From the NCBI GenBank assembly GCA_964383505.1, contig CAYLHB010000004.1, positions 1 through 52,569 of the forward strand: a stretch of 52,569 bases of DNA, in the 5' to 3' direction. This DNA is from CAYLHB01 sp964383505 (lineage in GTDB: Bacteria; Patescibacteriota; Minisyncoccia; Phycocordibacterales; UBA12088). The position numbers and the translations under genes are program-made. Shown piece after piece: positions 43,646 through 52,569 of the stretch; positions within the stretch are counted from its first letter, which is position 1; every line of letters starts with the position of its first letter. Under the pieces are notes generated by a model that ran no database searches, was not told where the DNA came from, and worked only from the letters and a program-made list of their open reading frames with translations.

Positions 43646-46627
43646 CTACGAAGAAAGGTCGCGGAGCGCGCACGATTCGCAGGTCTCATCGCCGCACCTC
43701 GTTGACCAGAATGAGAGGGAGCGTATCTCCTTGGCGACACGTCGCACCGTTTCGGAGAGCTCTAAAATTTCGTTTGCCTGAATGATAAACGACTCTTTTT
43801 TGTATGCACCCCGCTCATTGGGCTCAACAAAGTCAAGCTGTGCCTCGCGCATGCGGTACCACCCATCTCGGTACTTCGAGAGGAGGAGTGCGTAGAACAC
43901 GAGCTGGAGCTTGTAGTTGCCCGCCCCACGCGCGCTCGTGCGCCCCTCAATCTCATTTCGTGTTTTTGGCTTTCCTGTTTTATAGTCAACCACTGTTACC
44001 TCATGACACGAGCGCACATTACCCCCATCCAAACATTCGAGCTTATCGAGCGAACCGGTGAGCACAACGTCATCAAGGAGCACTCCCTCAATGCGAAGCT
44101 CGTTTATCGTAAGCGGAGGCCAGCTATTCGCATAGGTGCCATGCCACCCGAGGAGTGCCGCCGAGGTATCGCGCGCGACACGCTCATGTACCTCAAGCGG
44201 AAGCTCCTCGTACGCAAGGTACTCGTGGAACAGCTCACGCAGTCGCTCCGCCGGCACGCCTGGAGTCCGATTGCGCTCATTGAAGTACGCCTGCAGTGCG
44301 CGGTGCACCGCAGTGCCCCGCTTTTGCTGAACGCTCTTTAAAAACTGGGTGTGGAAAAAGTGGTGGTAGAACCACTCCCACGGGCAATTGAGGTAGCTAA
44401 TAAGCGCGGTTGCAGAGAGGCCCTTTTGATTGAAATGAGCCCGCACAAACGGAAGGTACTTTTCTACTTCCGAGATGGGAGTGTGCGCGACAAAGAGGGG
44501 TGGGCGCTTGTTCTCCACACCCACCTCGGCCGCACCATACTCACGGCGCAGTTCAGCCGGTATCTCCTCGATAAACTGCGAGGGGACACGCTCCCTGCCC
44601 TCCGAGCTCCGTACGCTATAGCTCACCGACACATCCTTGCGCGCCCTCGTGAGCGCCACAAAAAAGAGTCGTCGCTCATCCTCGGTCTCCTCCGTATCCC
44701 CTGTTGCCTCCACATTTGTGTAGGGCAAGAGGAAACCCGCGTGTCCCTTTCGCCCGCCCCAGTGCCCGTCGTACGCACGCACGATGAACACGTAGTCAAA
44801 CTCGAGCCCTTTGGCCCTATGTGCGGTCATGATGCGCACCGCCTCAACAATGGACCTGCTCTTCGCCTCAAGCGTGATCCCATGCTCGCCAAGTATGGTG
44901 AGGAAGGTCTTGTAGTCGGTCGCGGAAAAGTGGGGGGAGCGGTGCACGTGCGCTTTCACCTCGTCGAAGAGTCGAACGAGCTTGTCAAACTTTTCCACAT
45001 GGAAGGGCGAGTGCTCGATGTGGGTGAGGAGTCCGCTCTCGCGCACCACTTGCTCGAAGCACACCAGAAACGACTCATTCTCCGCGGTGCGCTTCCAAGA
45101 AGCGAGCAATCGGGCGAGCGCGTGCACCTCGCGAGGGTGTGCGAGCGGTACGGCGGGATGGGTGAGTGACTCAAAGAGGGGCACCTTGCGCTCACGCGCG
45201 TCGCGGAGAATCGCATACGCATCCTCAAGGGCGATACCAAGAAAGTCTATGAAGAGGAGGCGCACGAGCGAGTCGTCGTTTGAGAGATCGGCGAGCGCTT
45301 CGAGGATACGGTTGAGCGCCCGCACGTCGCTATCATCGAGTACGCCGTGCCCGCTCTCGACGATGCAGGGTATCGAGAGACGCTCAAAGTAGTCGCGCAC
45401 CGCCGCCACGTCGCGGTTGGTGCGTACGAGCACGCACAGCTCGTGGGGAGGTACACCTTCGGAGAGTTTCGTACGCACGGCTTCCGCGAGGTAGAGGAGC
45501 TCTTCGTCGTCGGCATTCAGCCGGTAGATACCCACTGTGCGAGGGGTGCCCGCGGAAGCCACGAGCGGTGCGGGGATGCTCTCGCGCGCATGTGCAATGA
45601 GGCCGTGCGCGGCATCGAGAATCCCCTGGTGGCTCCTGTAGTTTGTGGTGAGCGTGATGCGTCGCACGTTCCTAAAGCGCTTCTCAAAGTAGAGGAAGTT
45701 CGCGAGTGAAGCACCTTGAAAGCGGAATATCGCCTGCTTCTCATCACCCACGATGCAGAGGTTCGGCTCATCAAAAAAGCTCGCTAAGAGCTCCAGTATC
45801 TTGTTTTGCGCACCATTGGTGTCTTGGTGCTCGTCGACGAGGAAGTAGTGGTACTCCTCTTGGAGCTCACGCAGGAAAAGCTCATCAGCAGAAAGTGCGC
45901 GTATGAGGAGGAGGAGTGCGTCATCAAAATCATACTTCCTCCGCTCGCGGAGCGTCGCCTCGTAGCGTTCAAAGAGGCGGGCGAGCTCCGCATCCTTATG
46001 TAACGCACGGAGGCGTTTTTCGTAGACCACCTTCCGCTTACCTTTATGCGGACCTTTCGTGTGGGTAAGGTCGGGAGCCGAGTGCACCTCGCGCATACCC
46101 TGCTCCACCCACTCCCGAAATGCTTCCGGTCCGTACCCTTCTTTTTTCAGGTGTCCTATGGCACTCACGATGGTGGGAACAAAGTGGTAGCGATTCCCAA
46201 GCGGGGCGAGGAGCTCATACCCCCCTTGGTCGATGAGTGCACGTACGGTATCGAGTTGCTCGACCTCGCTTACACTCGAGGCGCCCACCGCCTCGGGAAA
46301 ACGCTCCGGGTAGCGCTCGATGATGTGGTTTGCGAAGCTGTGGAAGGTGTGAATGGCGACGCGGTACCCCTCGCTCCCGACGATTGTGACGAGGCGCGCA
46401 CGCATGTTTGCCGCGGCGGCGTTCGTGAAAGTGAGCGCGAGAATAGCACTCGGCGGTACGTCCGTTCGCCGCATAATGTTCGCAATGCGGAGCGTGAGAA
46501 TCTGTGTCTTACCCGTTCCGGGACCCGCAATCACCATCACAGGCCCCTCAATCGTGTCCACCGCCTCTCTCTGCTCCGTATTGAGTCGCGCGTAGAGCTC
46601 GTCGAATCGTGCGTGGGGAGATGGCAT
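43646..46627 (-). CDS. UvrD/RecB-type helicase fused to a PD-(D/E)XK nuclease
   Basis: 993 residues. The superfamily 1A helicase has AGPGTGKTQ, TFTNAAAANM, FLVDEHQDTN, GDEKQAIFRFQGA, TTNYRS and TAHRAKGLEF. The C-terminal part is a RecB/AddB-like nuclease with VVDYKTGK and a following L-Q-L-V-F-Y-A segment. Cysteines C748, C978, C983 and C986 are placed like the iron-sulphur ligands of AddB-type nucleases. It would process double-strand breaks for recombination, perhaps alone in this small genome. The ATG 46627 has a TATACT six bases upstream. Confidence 0.93.
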   Translation of the reverse strand: MPSPHARFDELYARLNTEQREAVDTIEGPVMVIAGPGTGKTQILTLRIANIMRRTDVPPSAILALTFTNAAAANMRARLVTIVGSEGYRVAIHTFHSFANHIIERYPERFPEAVGASSVSEVEQLDTVRALIDQGGYELLAPLGNRYHFVPTIVSAIGHLKKEGYGPEAFREWVEQGMREVHSAPDLTHTKGPHKGKRKVVYEKRLRALHKDAELARLFERYEATLRERRKYDFDDALLLLIRALSADELFLRELQEEYHYFLVDEHQDTNGAQNKILELLASFFDEPNLCIVGDEKQAIFRFQGASLANFLYFEKRFRNVRRITLTTNYRSHQGILDAAHGLIAHARESIPAPLVASAGTPRTVGIYRLNADDEELLYLAEAVRTKLSEGVPPHELCVLVRTNRDVAAVRDYFERLSIPCIVESGHGVLDDSDVRALNRILEALADLSNDDSLVRLLFIDFLGIALEDAYAILRDARERKVPLFESLTHPAVPLAHPREVHALARLLASWKRTAENESFLVCFEQVVRESGLLTHIEHSPFHVEKFDKLVRLFDEVKAHVHRSPHFSATDYKTFLTILGEHGITLEAKSRSIVEAVRIMTAHRAKGLEFDYVFIVRAYDGHWGGRKGHAGFLLPYTNVEATGDTEETEDERRLFFVALTRARKDVSVSYSVRSSEGRERVPSQFIEEIPAELRREYGAAEVGVENKRPPLFVAHTPISEVEKYLPFVRAHFNQKGLSATALISYLNCPWEWFYHHFFHTQFLKSVQQKRGTAVHRALQAYFNERNRTPGVPAERLRELFHEYLAYEELPLEVHERVARDTSAALLGWHGTYANSWPPLTINELRIEGVLLDDVVLTGSLDKLECLDGGNVRSCHEVTVVDYKTGKPKTRNEIEGRTSARGAGNYKLQLVFYALLLSKYRDGWYRMREAQLDFVEPNERGAYKKESFIIQANEILELSETVRRVAKEIRSLSFWSTRCGDETCESCALRDLSS

Positions 46628-46633
46628 GATGTG

Positions 46634-46642
46634 AGTATACCA
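46634..46642 (-). promoter_or_regulatory. Extended -10 promoter of the helicase-nuclease
   Basis: On the minus strand TGG plus TATACT (46639-46634), six bases, ATG 46627. Leaderless. Confidence 0.65.
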
Positions 46643-46710
46643 CGTGGGTATGACAGGGGTTTACAAGATGGAAAAGTATGGTGAGATGTCGTCCTGATAC
46701 TGTATGGAAT

Positions 46711-46719
46711 TGGTATACT
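46711..46719 (+). promoter_or_regulatory. Extended -10 promoter of dnaE
   Basis: TGG plus TATACT (46714-46719), seven bases, ATG 46727. It mirrors the helicase promoter about 75 bases away on the other strand. Confidence 0.65.
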
Positions 46720-46726
46720 TCACCCT

Positions 46727-49700
46727 ATGCGTCCGTTTACCCACCTCCATAACCACAGCCACTATTCGCTTTTAAATGCGGTTCCGCAGATAAAGCCCCT
46801 CGTCAAAAAAGCGAAGGAGTACGGCATGGACGCACTTGCGCTCACCGACTGTGGCAACCTCTACGGCGCAATAGAGTTCTACAAGGAGTGTAAAAGACAA
46901 GACGTGAAGCCGATTATCGGCCTCGATGCGTACGTCGCCGCACGAACACGCCACGACAAGGAGCACGAGCACGACCTGCGGCGCACCAAACTCGTACTTC
47001 TCGCAGAGAAGGAAGAGGGGTACCACAACCTCATCAAGCTCGTTACAAAAAGCTACACCGAGGGATTTTTTCACAAACCTCGCGTAGACGTCGAGCTACT
47101 TGAGGCACATCACGAGGGACTCATTGCAGTACTCCCGAGTATGCGGGGGCCACACGTAAGCAGTCTGCGCGGCAACGACATCGAGCGCGCCATTGAGGAG
47201 GTGCATCGTTACCGCGACATATTCGGAGCCGAGCGCACCTACCTTGAGCTCACCCACCACGATGAGATAGAGGGTCGAGGGTACATTGAGCGGCAGATTG
47301 TTGCACTCTCAAAGAAGGCGAGCACACCACTCCTCGCCGCACACGATGTCTACTATCTTGCCCCCGAGGATAGGAGCGCGAGAGAAATTCTCCTCAAGGT
47401 GCAAGGCGGCGACCTTGGAGATGAAGACTACTTCGACGACGAGGATTTCTCACTCATTTCAAGCGAATGCGCGTACGAGCTTTTTCGCGAGGAGCCGGAT
47501 GCACTTGAGGCGACACATGAAGTGGCAGAGCGTTGTTCCCTCACGCTTGAGCTTGGGCACTGGTACTTCCCCGCGTTTGTCATCGAGTCGGGACGAACAC
47601 CCGACGACGAGCTCACCTACCTCGCCCACAAAGGCCTCTCATGGCGCGGGCTTACCTACGAAGGTGCGGTGCGTGAGCGGCTTGACTACGAGCTCGATGT
47701 GATTCGCCAGAAAGGGTATGCAACGTACTTCCTCGTTGTCGCCGACCTTTTGCGCGAGGCGCGTGCGCGCAACATCCTCACTACCATTCGAGGGTCGGTT
47801 GCGGGGAGTCTCACCACCTACGCGCTTGGGATTACCACGGTAAACCCCATTGAGTACAAAATTCCGTTTGAACGGTTCCTGAACCCCCTGCGCCCGTCTG
47901 CGCCGGACATCGACATGGACTACGCCGACAACCGCCGAGACGAAATGATCGACTACGCGCGCGCGAAGTACGGGGATGCGCAAGTGGCGCAGATAGGTAC
48001 GTTCGGCACCATGATGGCCCGCGCCGCGGTGCGCGACACCGCGCGTGCACTCGGCTACAGCTACGGTGTGGGTGACAAAATCGCGAAGCTCATACCGTTC
48101 GGCTCGCAGGGTTTCCCTATGACGCTCGACCATGCGCTTGAGGTCGAGAAAGACTTGACCGACCTCTATGGAAAGGATGCTGACACGAAGCGTATTGTTG
48201 ACCTCGCGCGCAGGATAGAGGGGTGTGCCCGCCACGTGGGTGTACACGCCGCGGGTGTCGTCATCGCTCCAAGGCCACTCGAAGAGTTCGTGCCGCTCCA
48301 ACCCGACCCGAAGGGGGGCAAACTCATCACCCAGTACGATATGAATGCGGTGGGAGAGGACGGCGTGGGACTCCTCAAATTTGATTTTTTGGGTATCAAA
48401 AACCTCTCCATCCTCGCTGATGCGCGCGACCGGGTGAAGGAGCGGCATGGGGTCACTGTTGATCTCGACACGCTTCCACTCGATGATGCAACGACGTTCA
48501 CAATGCTCGCACGCGGGGAGACCATGGGGGTCTTCCAGCTCAATGGCGCGGCGATGACACGCTACCTCAAGGAGCTCCGCCCCACCACCATTCACGACAT
48601 AAACGCGATGATTGCGCTCTACCGCCCGGGTCCTATGCGCAACATACCCGAGTACATCGCGAGAAAGCAAGGGCGCTCACCTGTTCGCTACTTCCACCCA
48701 AAGGCAAAACAGTGGCTTGAGGCGAGCTACGGCATTCTAGTTTACCAAGAGGACCTCCTCTTCACCGCGCTTGAGCTCGCGGGCTACGACTGGGAGTCGG
48801 TGGACAAGTTCCGCAAGGCCGTGGGAAAGAAAATACCCGAGGAGATGGCAAAACAACACATCGCGTTCGTTGAGGGGTGCGAGAAGCACTCAAAGCTCAC
48901 CAAAGCGGAGGCCGAAAAAATCTGGGAGCTCTTCGAACCCTTTCAGGGGTACGGCTTCAACAAGGCACATGCCGCAAGCTACGGCCGTGTGGCCTACCAA
49001 ACCGCCTACCTTAAAGCGAACTACCCAGTGGAGTACATGGCCGCGATACTGACGGCGGATTCAGGTGACATCGACAAGGTTGCTGAAGCCGTGACAGAGT
49101 GCGCGCGGCTTGGTATCCGTGTGCTCAAGCCCGACGTGAATCAGAGCTACAGTACCTTCACCATAGTCGAGAAGGATGGTGCGGATGCGATACGGTTCGG
49201 TCTCACCTCCATCAAAAATTTTGGTGAGGGTATTGCAGAGACCATCATCGAGGAGAGGACCGCACGGGGCGCGTTCGCATCACTCGCCGATTTCCTCACC
49301 CGCATACAGGACAGAAACCTCAACAAGAAATCACTCGAAGCACTCGCGAAGTGCGGCGCACTCGACAGCTTCGGCTACAAGCGGGGCCGTCTCCTTGTGC
49401 ACATGGACGAGCTCCTCGCATTCAATAAAGAGGCCTCAAAAAAGAGCGAGCAATCCTCCCTTTTTGGTGGAGGAACCGTCTCACTCACGCTCCCTGAAGC
49501 AGAGGAAGCCCCCAAAGCCGACATGCTCGCCTGGGAAAAGGAGCTCCTCGGCCTCTACGTTTCGGGGCACCCGCTCGACGCGCACAAGGAAAAGCTCGCG
49601 CGCCTTGGGCAAACCATTCCCCATGTGCTCGAGCACACCCACCTCGGTATTGAGATGGTGGTGGCCGGTATTGTGACCGAGTGCAAGGTGATTCTCACTA

Positions 49701-49894
49701 AAAAAGGCGGCGACAAGATGGCCTTCTTGAAGCTCGCCGACTACCACGGCGCGCTTGAGGCAGTGGTCTTTCCAAAGGTGTATAACGAGTTTCGCGACCT
49801 TCTCGCCACTGACAGGTGCATCGCGCTTAAGGGAAGGCTTACGGAACGAAACGGCGAAAAAAGCTTTATAATCGACAAAGTAAGGGCTTTGTAG
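46727..49894 (+). CDS. dnaE: DNA polymerase III subunit alpha
   Basis: 1055 residues, about 100 shorter than E. coli DnaE. An N-terminal PHP domain (HLHNHSHYSLLNA, ALTDCGNLYGAIEFY) is followed by the C-family polymerase core with catalytic D394 and D396 (PDIDMDY) and D553 (KFDFLGIKN), the helix-hairpin-helix region and an OB domain at the end (GIVTECKVILTKKGG). It is the replicative polymerase. Divergent from the helicase-nuclease gene. The PHP histidines look intact, so it might proofread through that domain. Confidence 0.97.
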   Translation: MRPFTHLHNHSHYSLLNAVPQIKPLVKKAKEYGMDALALTDCGNLYGAIEFYKECKRQDVKPIIGLDAYVAARTRHDKEHEHDLRRTKLVLLAEKEEGYHNLIKLVTKSYTEGFFHKPRVDVELLEAHHEGLIAVLPSMRGPHVSSLRGNDIERAIEEVHRYRDIFGAERTYLELTHHDEIEGRGYIERQIVALSKKASTPLLAAHDVYYLAPEDRSAREILLKVQGGDLGDEDYFDDEDFSLISSECAYELFREEPDALEATHEVAERCSLTLELGHWYFPAFVIESGRTPDDELTYLAHKGLSWRGLTYEGAVRERLDYELDVIRQKGYATYFLVVADLLREARARNILTTIRGSVAGSLTTYALGITTVNPIEYKIPFERFLNPLRPSAPDIDMDYADNRRDEMIDYARAKYGDAQVAQIGTFGTMMARAAVRDTARALGYSYGVGDKIAKLIPFGSQGFPMTLDHALEVEKDLTDLYGKDADTKRIVDLARRIEGCARHVGVHAAGVVIAPRPLEEFVPLQPDPKGGKLITQYDMNAVGEDGVGLLKFDFLGIKNLSILADARDRVKERHGVTVDLDTLPLDDATTFTMLARGETMGVFQLNGAAMTRYLKELRPTTIHDINAMIALYRPGPMRNIPEYIARKQGRSPVRYFHPKAKQWLEASYGILVYQEDLLFTALELAGYDWESVDKFRKAVGKKIPEEMAKQHIAFVEGCEKHSKLTKAEAEKIWELFEPFQGYGFNKAHAASYGRVAYQTAYLKANYPVEYMAAILTADSGDIDKVAEAVTECARLGIRVLKPDVNQSYSTFTIVEKDGADAIRFGLTSIKNFGEGIAETIIEERTARGAFASLADFLTRIQDRNLNKKSLEALAKCGALDSFGYKRGRLLVHMDELLAFNKEASKKSEQSSLFGGGTVSLTLPEAEEAPKADMLAWEKELLGLYVSGHPLDAHKEKLARLGQTIPHVLEHTHLGIEMVVAGIVTECKVILTKKGGDKMAFLKLADYHGALEAVVFPKVYNEFRDLLATDRCIALKGRLTERNGEKSFIIDKVRAL

Positions 49895-49932
49895 TACTTC
49901 TAGCAGCTCCCCCTTATTCGTCCTTCTTAAGG

Positions 49933-49970
49933 AAGAGTTGCTCATAAACGTTCTATGAGCAACTCTTTCT
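49933..49970 (+). terminator. Intrinsic terminator-like hairpin after dnaE
   Basis: AGAGTTGCTCATA (49934-49946) and TATGAGCAACTCT (49954-49966) are perfect arms around seven bases, extended by A-T, then TTCT. It separates dnaE from the two-component genes. Confidence 0.75.
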
Positions 49971-50005
49971 GTGTAGATAACGAATGGGTTGAACTTATGA
50001 GTGTG

Positions 50006-50014
50006 TGCTAATCT
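50006..50014 (+). promoter_or_regulatory. Extended -10 promoter of the histidine kinase
   Basis: TGC plus TAATCT (50009-50014), eight bases, ATG 50023. Confidence 0.45.
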
Positions 50015-50022
50015 GAGACGAT

Positions 50023-51414
50023 ATGCGAACAGCGTTCGGCGAGCGTGAAGTGGCGAGTTTGACCGCGTTTTTAGTTTTTTTTGCACTCACACTACTTGTA
50101 CAAATGCTTTCAGGAGCATTTATTGAGCATGGAGGTGCGTGCGGTGGTGGTGAAGTATGCTTTTCGGGTTTCTTTGACTCCACTCTTCTTATTGTCACCG
50201 GTATAGTCATTAGCGCCCTGCTAGCACTAATTGTTTTTCTCACGCAAACCATACATCAGAACGCTGAGAGATTGGCAGTCAAAATGACCGCTGATATTGC
50301 CGCAAGTCGTGATCAGTTTCAAACTTTATATGAAAACAGCCCGGTACCTTACCTACAGCTTGATACGCAGGGCCTTGTTGTCTCGCCCAACAAAGCGGCT
50401 TTGCGTTTTTTGGGTGGAACCATTGACGAGTGCAACAACATTAACTTCTTTGACCTTATGAACGATGAGGTGCAACAAAACGACTTTCGCGCTTTGCTTC
50501 TCTCCAAAGTACATCACAGTGTACCCATCCATCACACCGAGATACTTATACAAACATTGCGTCGATCAAAACGTTGGGTACTGCTCTCCATTTTTCCACT
50601 TAGCACAAACACGTTGAGCACAAAACGGTTGCTCGTCACGCTCGTAGATATCACGGAAAAGAAAGAACTCGAGAAAACAAAGGCGGAGTTTTTATCCATG
50701 ACAAGTCACCAGCTTCGTACCCCATTAACAGCTGTGAAGTGGTATGTGGATTTGCTACGTACGAGCAAAACCATCAAGGTGTCGGATGACGTTCGTATTT
50801 ATCTCGATAAGATATATGCGGGAAACCAGCGCATGATCGACATTGTTGCAACACTCCTGAATCTCTCAAGGTTAGAAACAGGCACATTGCAAGTTGAAAT
50901 ACGGAATACCGACTTGCAGGTGATAGTGCAAGACGTACTTGATGAATTGGAACCCCAACGATTAACAAAAAAAATTCACTTGCAAGTGGAAACGGATACA
51001 CTTCGTACTATAGGCAGTGATCCGAATCTTGTACGGATATGTGTACAGAATATACTGACAAACGCATTGCGGTATACCCCCACCGGTGGCGAGGTACAGG
51101 TGTTGGGTACGTGCGACGCGAACGGATGTGACGTAAAGGTGACCGATTCAGGGATAGGTATACCAAAGGGAGAACAATCAAGGATCTTTTCTAAAATGTT
51201 TCGTGCTACTAATGCGAGGAAAATTGAGGCAAAGGGTACAGGACTAGGCCTCTATATGACTAAAGCATTTATTGAACGACTCGGGGGTTCTATAGAGTAC
51301 TCCTCGACTGAGGAGAGCGGGAGCACGTTTATGATTCACTTTCCGGATCATAACAAACTGTCACGCACACTTGCCGAAACGGGCTCCGTATACTACCATA
51401 GACAGCATGAGTGA
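50023..51414 (+). CDS. Sensor histidine kinase with PAS domain
   Basis: 463 residues. Two membrane helices (about 12-32 and 50-74) enclose a short outer loop of about 17 residues, too small for a classical sensor domain. A PAS domain follows (about 85-200), then HisKA with H229 in SHQLRTPL, and the ATPase domain with NILTNALRYTP, DSGIGIP and GTGLGLYM. It would phosphorylate the receiver protein encoded next, overlapping by eight bases. Codons are more A/T-ending than in the neighbouring housekeeping genes, which may mean lower expression or later acquisition. Confidence 0.93.
   Translation: MRTAFGEREVASLTAFLVFFALTLLVQMLSGAFIEHGGACGGGEVCFSGFFDSTLLIVTGIVISALLALIVFLTQTIHQNAERLAVKMTADIAASRDQFQTLYENSPVPYLQLDTQGLVVSPNKAALRFLGGTIDECNNINFFDLMNDEVQQNDFRALLLSKVHHSVPIHHTEILIQTLRRSKRWVLLSIFPLSTNTLSTKRLLVTLVDITEKKELEKTKAEFLSMTSHQLRTPLTAVKWYVDLLRTSKTIKVSDDVRIYLDKIYAGNQRMIDIVATLLNLSRLETGTLQVEIRNTDLQVIVQDVLDELEPQRLTKKIHLQVETDTLRTIGSDPNLVRICVQNILTNALRYTPTGGEVQVLGTCDANGCDVKVTDSGIGIPKGEQSRIFSKMFRATNARKIEAKGTGLGLYMTKAFIERLGGSIEYSSTEESGSTFMIHFPDHNKLSRTLAETGSVYYHRQHE
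51389..51394 (+). promoter_or_regulatory. Internal -10 box before the response regulator
   Basis: TATACT inside the end of the kinase gene, 12 bases before ATG 51407; it could give extra transcripts of the regulator and tRNA-Ala. Confidence 0.35.
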
Positions 51415-51832
51415 AGTCACAGCAAAAACTACAGACAAGAATAATGTATTGATTATTGATGATGAGGAAATGCTTGTTGAGGCAATGCGTGAAAAGTTAC
51501 TCGAGGAGGGCATGCGTGTGTCGGTCGCACACAACGGGCTTGAGGGGCTGGAGATAGCAAGGCGCGAGCACCCGGATGTAATACTACTTGACATTCTAAT
51601 GCCAGAAATGGACGGGTTTGATTTTCTGGACCATCTCCATGAAGATGAGTGGGGACGTCGTGTACAAGTCATTATTCTCACCAACTCGACTAGTTTTCAA
51701 ACGCTGTCAAGGGCGGTGGCGAGCGGAATGAGCGAGTTTGTCATTAAGTCAGAGGTTCAGTTGGATGACATTGTTGATAAAGTAAAAACACGCCTTTCGA
51801 ACAACATGGTAGCGCAGCCTGACCTACCTTAA
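51407..51832 (+). CDS. Single-domain response regulator
   Basis: 141 residues containing only a receiver domain: acidic pair in IIDDEEM, phospho-acceptor D62 (LLDILMPEMDG), T/S in LTNST and K114 (VIKSE). No DNA-binding or enzyme domain follows, so output goes by protein contact, as in CheY- or Spo0F-like relays. The start overlaps the kinase stop by eight bases; an upstream in-frame start at 51371 would overlap far more. Confidence 0.92.
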   Translation: MSEVTAKTTDKNNVLIIDDEEMLVEAMREKLLEEGMRVSVAHNGLEGLEIARREHPDVILLDILMPEMDGFDFLDHLHEDEWGRRVQVIILTNSTSFQTLSRAVASGMSEFVIKSEVQLDDIVDKVKTRLSNNMVAQPDLP

Positions 51833-51852
51833 AAGTAGTTTCTCAGTTTTTT

Positions 51853-51925
51853 GGGCCATTAGCTCATCTGGTAGAGCGCACCCATGGCATGGGTGAGGTG
51901 ACCGGTTCGAGTCCGGTATGGTCCA
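51853..51925 (+). tRNA. tRNA-Ala (anticodon GGC)
   Basis: Acceptor GGGCCAT/ATGGTCC, D arm GCTC-GAGC, anticodon stem CACCC/GGGTG with loop ATGGCAT, and T arm ACCGG-TTCGAGT-CCGGT. CCA is not encoded. It follows the response regulator by 20 bases, and its 3' side borders the recombinase remnant, as an attachment site would. Confidence 0.92.
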
Positions 51926-52312
51926 CAATTCCGAATTTGAAGAAAGATTGACCTCGCCCACGCCTTTGGCGCGGGCTCGGGCTGATGTTTCCGCCAAGTC
52001 CCGCCAAGGCATTTTGAATTCCGCCAAAAGCATTCCCGCCGCTACGCGGCGGTTCGAGCCGATGTCTGCAAGAAAATCTTTCATTCCCGAAAGATTTTCT
52101 TGTTTAATGAGATTTCCGGCTTGGTTGGCCTCAATAATCCAGTTTCGCATGAGTTCGAGCCAATGATTGCCTTTTTGCTCAAAGTCACTCAATTTCTCCT
52201 CAAAACTTTTCTTTTCCGCCATCAAAACATTCTTGCGTTCTTGATATTCGCCAAGTTCCAATGCTTCGGCTAAATATGCGTCTTGAAAAATACCCCAATC
52301 GTGTAACACCAA
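51926..52312 (-). pseudogene. C-terminal remnant of a serine site-specific recombinase
   Basis: The open frame has a long coiled coil (KSFEEKLSDFEQKG), then a segment ending in DFLADIGSNRR and MPWRDLAE. This is the pattern I associate with the far C-terminus of large serine recombinases in Patescibacteria. The catalytic and zinc domains are missing; upstream on this strand a stop falls within four codons, at the junction with the IS sequence. The frame runs on into the tRNA on the other strand, so its original end is lost. Confidence 0.6.
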
Positions 52313-52343
52313 TTCTGAAGGTTATACGCTAACATAGGGGTAT

Positions 52344-52569
52344 ATGAACAAAGGATATCGCATCGCTCCAGAACTCAAGGAGCAAATACTCAGCCGTATT
52401 AAAAACGACGGCGTGCCGGTCGTGTAGGCATCGGCCGATCACAGCGTCAGCAGCAAGACCATCTATAGCTGGCTCGGCGCCAAAGCGCAGAATACTCCAT
52501 CCTGGAGCGAGTACAACAAGCTCAAACGCGAGAAGGAAGAGCTACTAAAACTCGTGGGTGACCTCACGC
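52344..52569 (+). pseudogene. IS transposase (OrfA/HTH type) with internal stop, cut by window end
   Basis: ATG 52344 has AGGGG just upstream and opens a transposase N-terminus (MNKGYRIAPELKEQIL). TAG at 52425-52427 interrupts it after PVV, and the same frame continues as a helix-turn-helix (SADHSVSSKTIYSWLG) and a charged helix (NKLKREKEELLKLV). A CAG-to-TAG change would explain it. It resembles IS3-type OrfA proteins; inverted repeats cannot be judged because the right side is outside the window. Confidence 0.65.

Noticed and set aside
47639..48670. 343-codon minus-strand frame inside dnaE
   Set aside because: His/Val/Arg-rich shadow of the polymerase core; no family resemblance.
52425..52427. 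TAG in the transposase as a sign of an altered genetic code
   Set aside because: TAG ends many intact genes here (for example the DsbA-like gene at 43644), so it is a true stop and the transposase is broken.

Overview
The window looks like a piece of a small-genome bacterium of the Patescibacteria (Candidate Phyla Radiation), most like the Parcubacteria/Kaiserbacteria group. This is inferred from the style of the protein families (a large conjugation-type AAA+ ATPase, sortase-anchored surface protein, DipZ/DsbA-type thiol proteins, SLT-type lytic enzyme, small one-helix membrane proteins), very tight gene packing and mostly strand-switching short operons; I could not run a search. TGA, TAA and TAG all end genes here, so the code is the standard one. 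Most long genes are GC-rich with C/G-ending codons; the 26-32 kb and 50-51.8 kb blocks are visibly more AT-rich.

Layout. 1-3.35 kb: a palindrome-rich, nearly gene-free stretch, then a VirD4/HerA-like ATPase. 3.35-12 kb: a 335-base leader region with a DnaA-box-like site, then rpoB-rpoC and enolase. 12-15.6 kb: a small membrane protein, then a tight cassette of a GH1 beta-glycosidase, an EamA-type transporter and a membrane-anchored clan-A glycosidase. 15.6-22.6 kb: an MgtA-like P-type ATPase, a 13-bp-arm inverted repeat overlapping a promoter, and a thiol-redox operon (thioredoxin-like, DipZ-like, XRE regulator, membrane protein), followed by a SIMPL protein and a DEDD exonuclease. 22.6-25.5 kb: LOG protein, glucose-6-phosphate isomerase and ROK sugar kinase. 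25.5-27.2 kb: lytic transglycosylase, small membrane protein and a frameshifted NIF3-like pseudogene. 27.2-32.9 kb: a surface locus with a six-repeat Ig-like protein, a sortase, and two proteins of unknown function transcribed divergently. 33-52 kb: housekeeping genes (gyrB, tRNA-Gly, ftsB-like, lepA, nuclease, truB, hisS, exonuclease, uppP, dsbA-like, a UvrD/RecB-type helicase-nuclease, dnaE), a possible structured RNA, and a two-component system. The right end holds tRNA-Ala, a serine-recombinase remnant and a broken IS transposase, i.e. the scar of mobile elements next to a tRNA.

How it works together. The beta-glycosidases, transporter, ROK kinase, glucose-6-phosphate isomerase and enolase fit uptake and glycolytic use of glucosides or short glucans. 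The exported thiol proteins (DipZ-like, thioredoxin-like, DsbA-like) could serve surface proteins such as the Ig-repeat protein, in which every repeat carries one cysteine pair.

The strongest general signal is promoter architecture. For at least a dozen genes a -10 hexamer (TATACT, TACACT or a variant) ends only 6-7 bases before the ATG, usually with a TGn extension and without a good -35 or Shine-Dalgarno site. These transcripts should be leaderless, and this also fixes many start codons. The most unusual single object is the Ig-repeat protein: a sortase-like VPYTG motif and membrane helix lie in the middle of the chain, followed by about 320 cytoplasmic residues.
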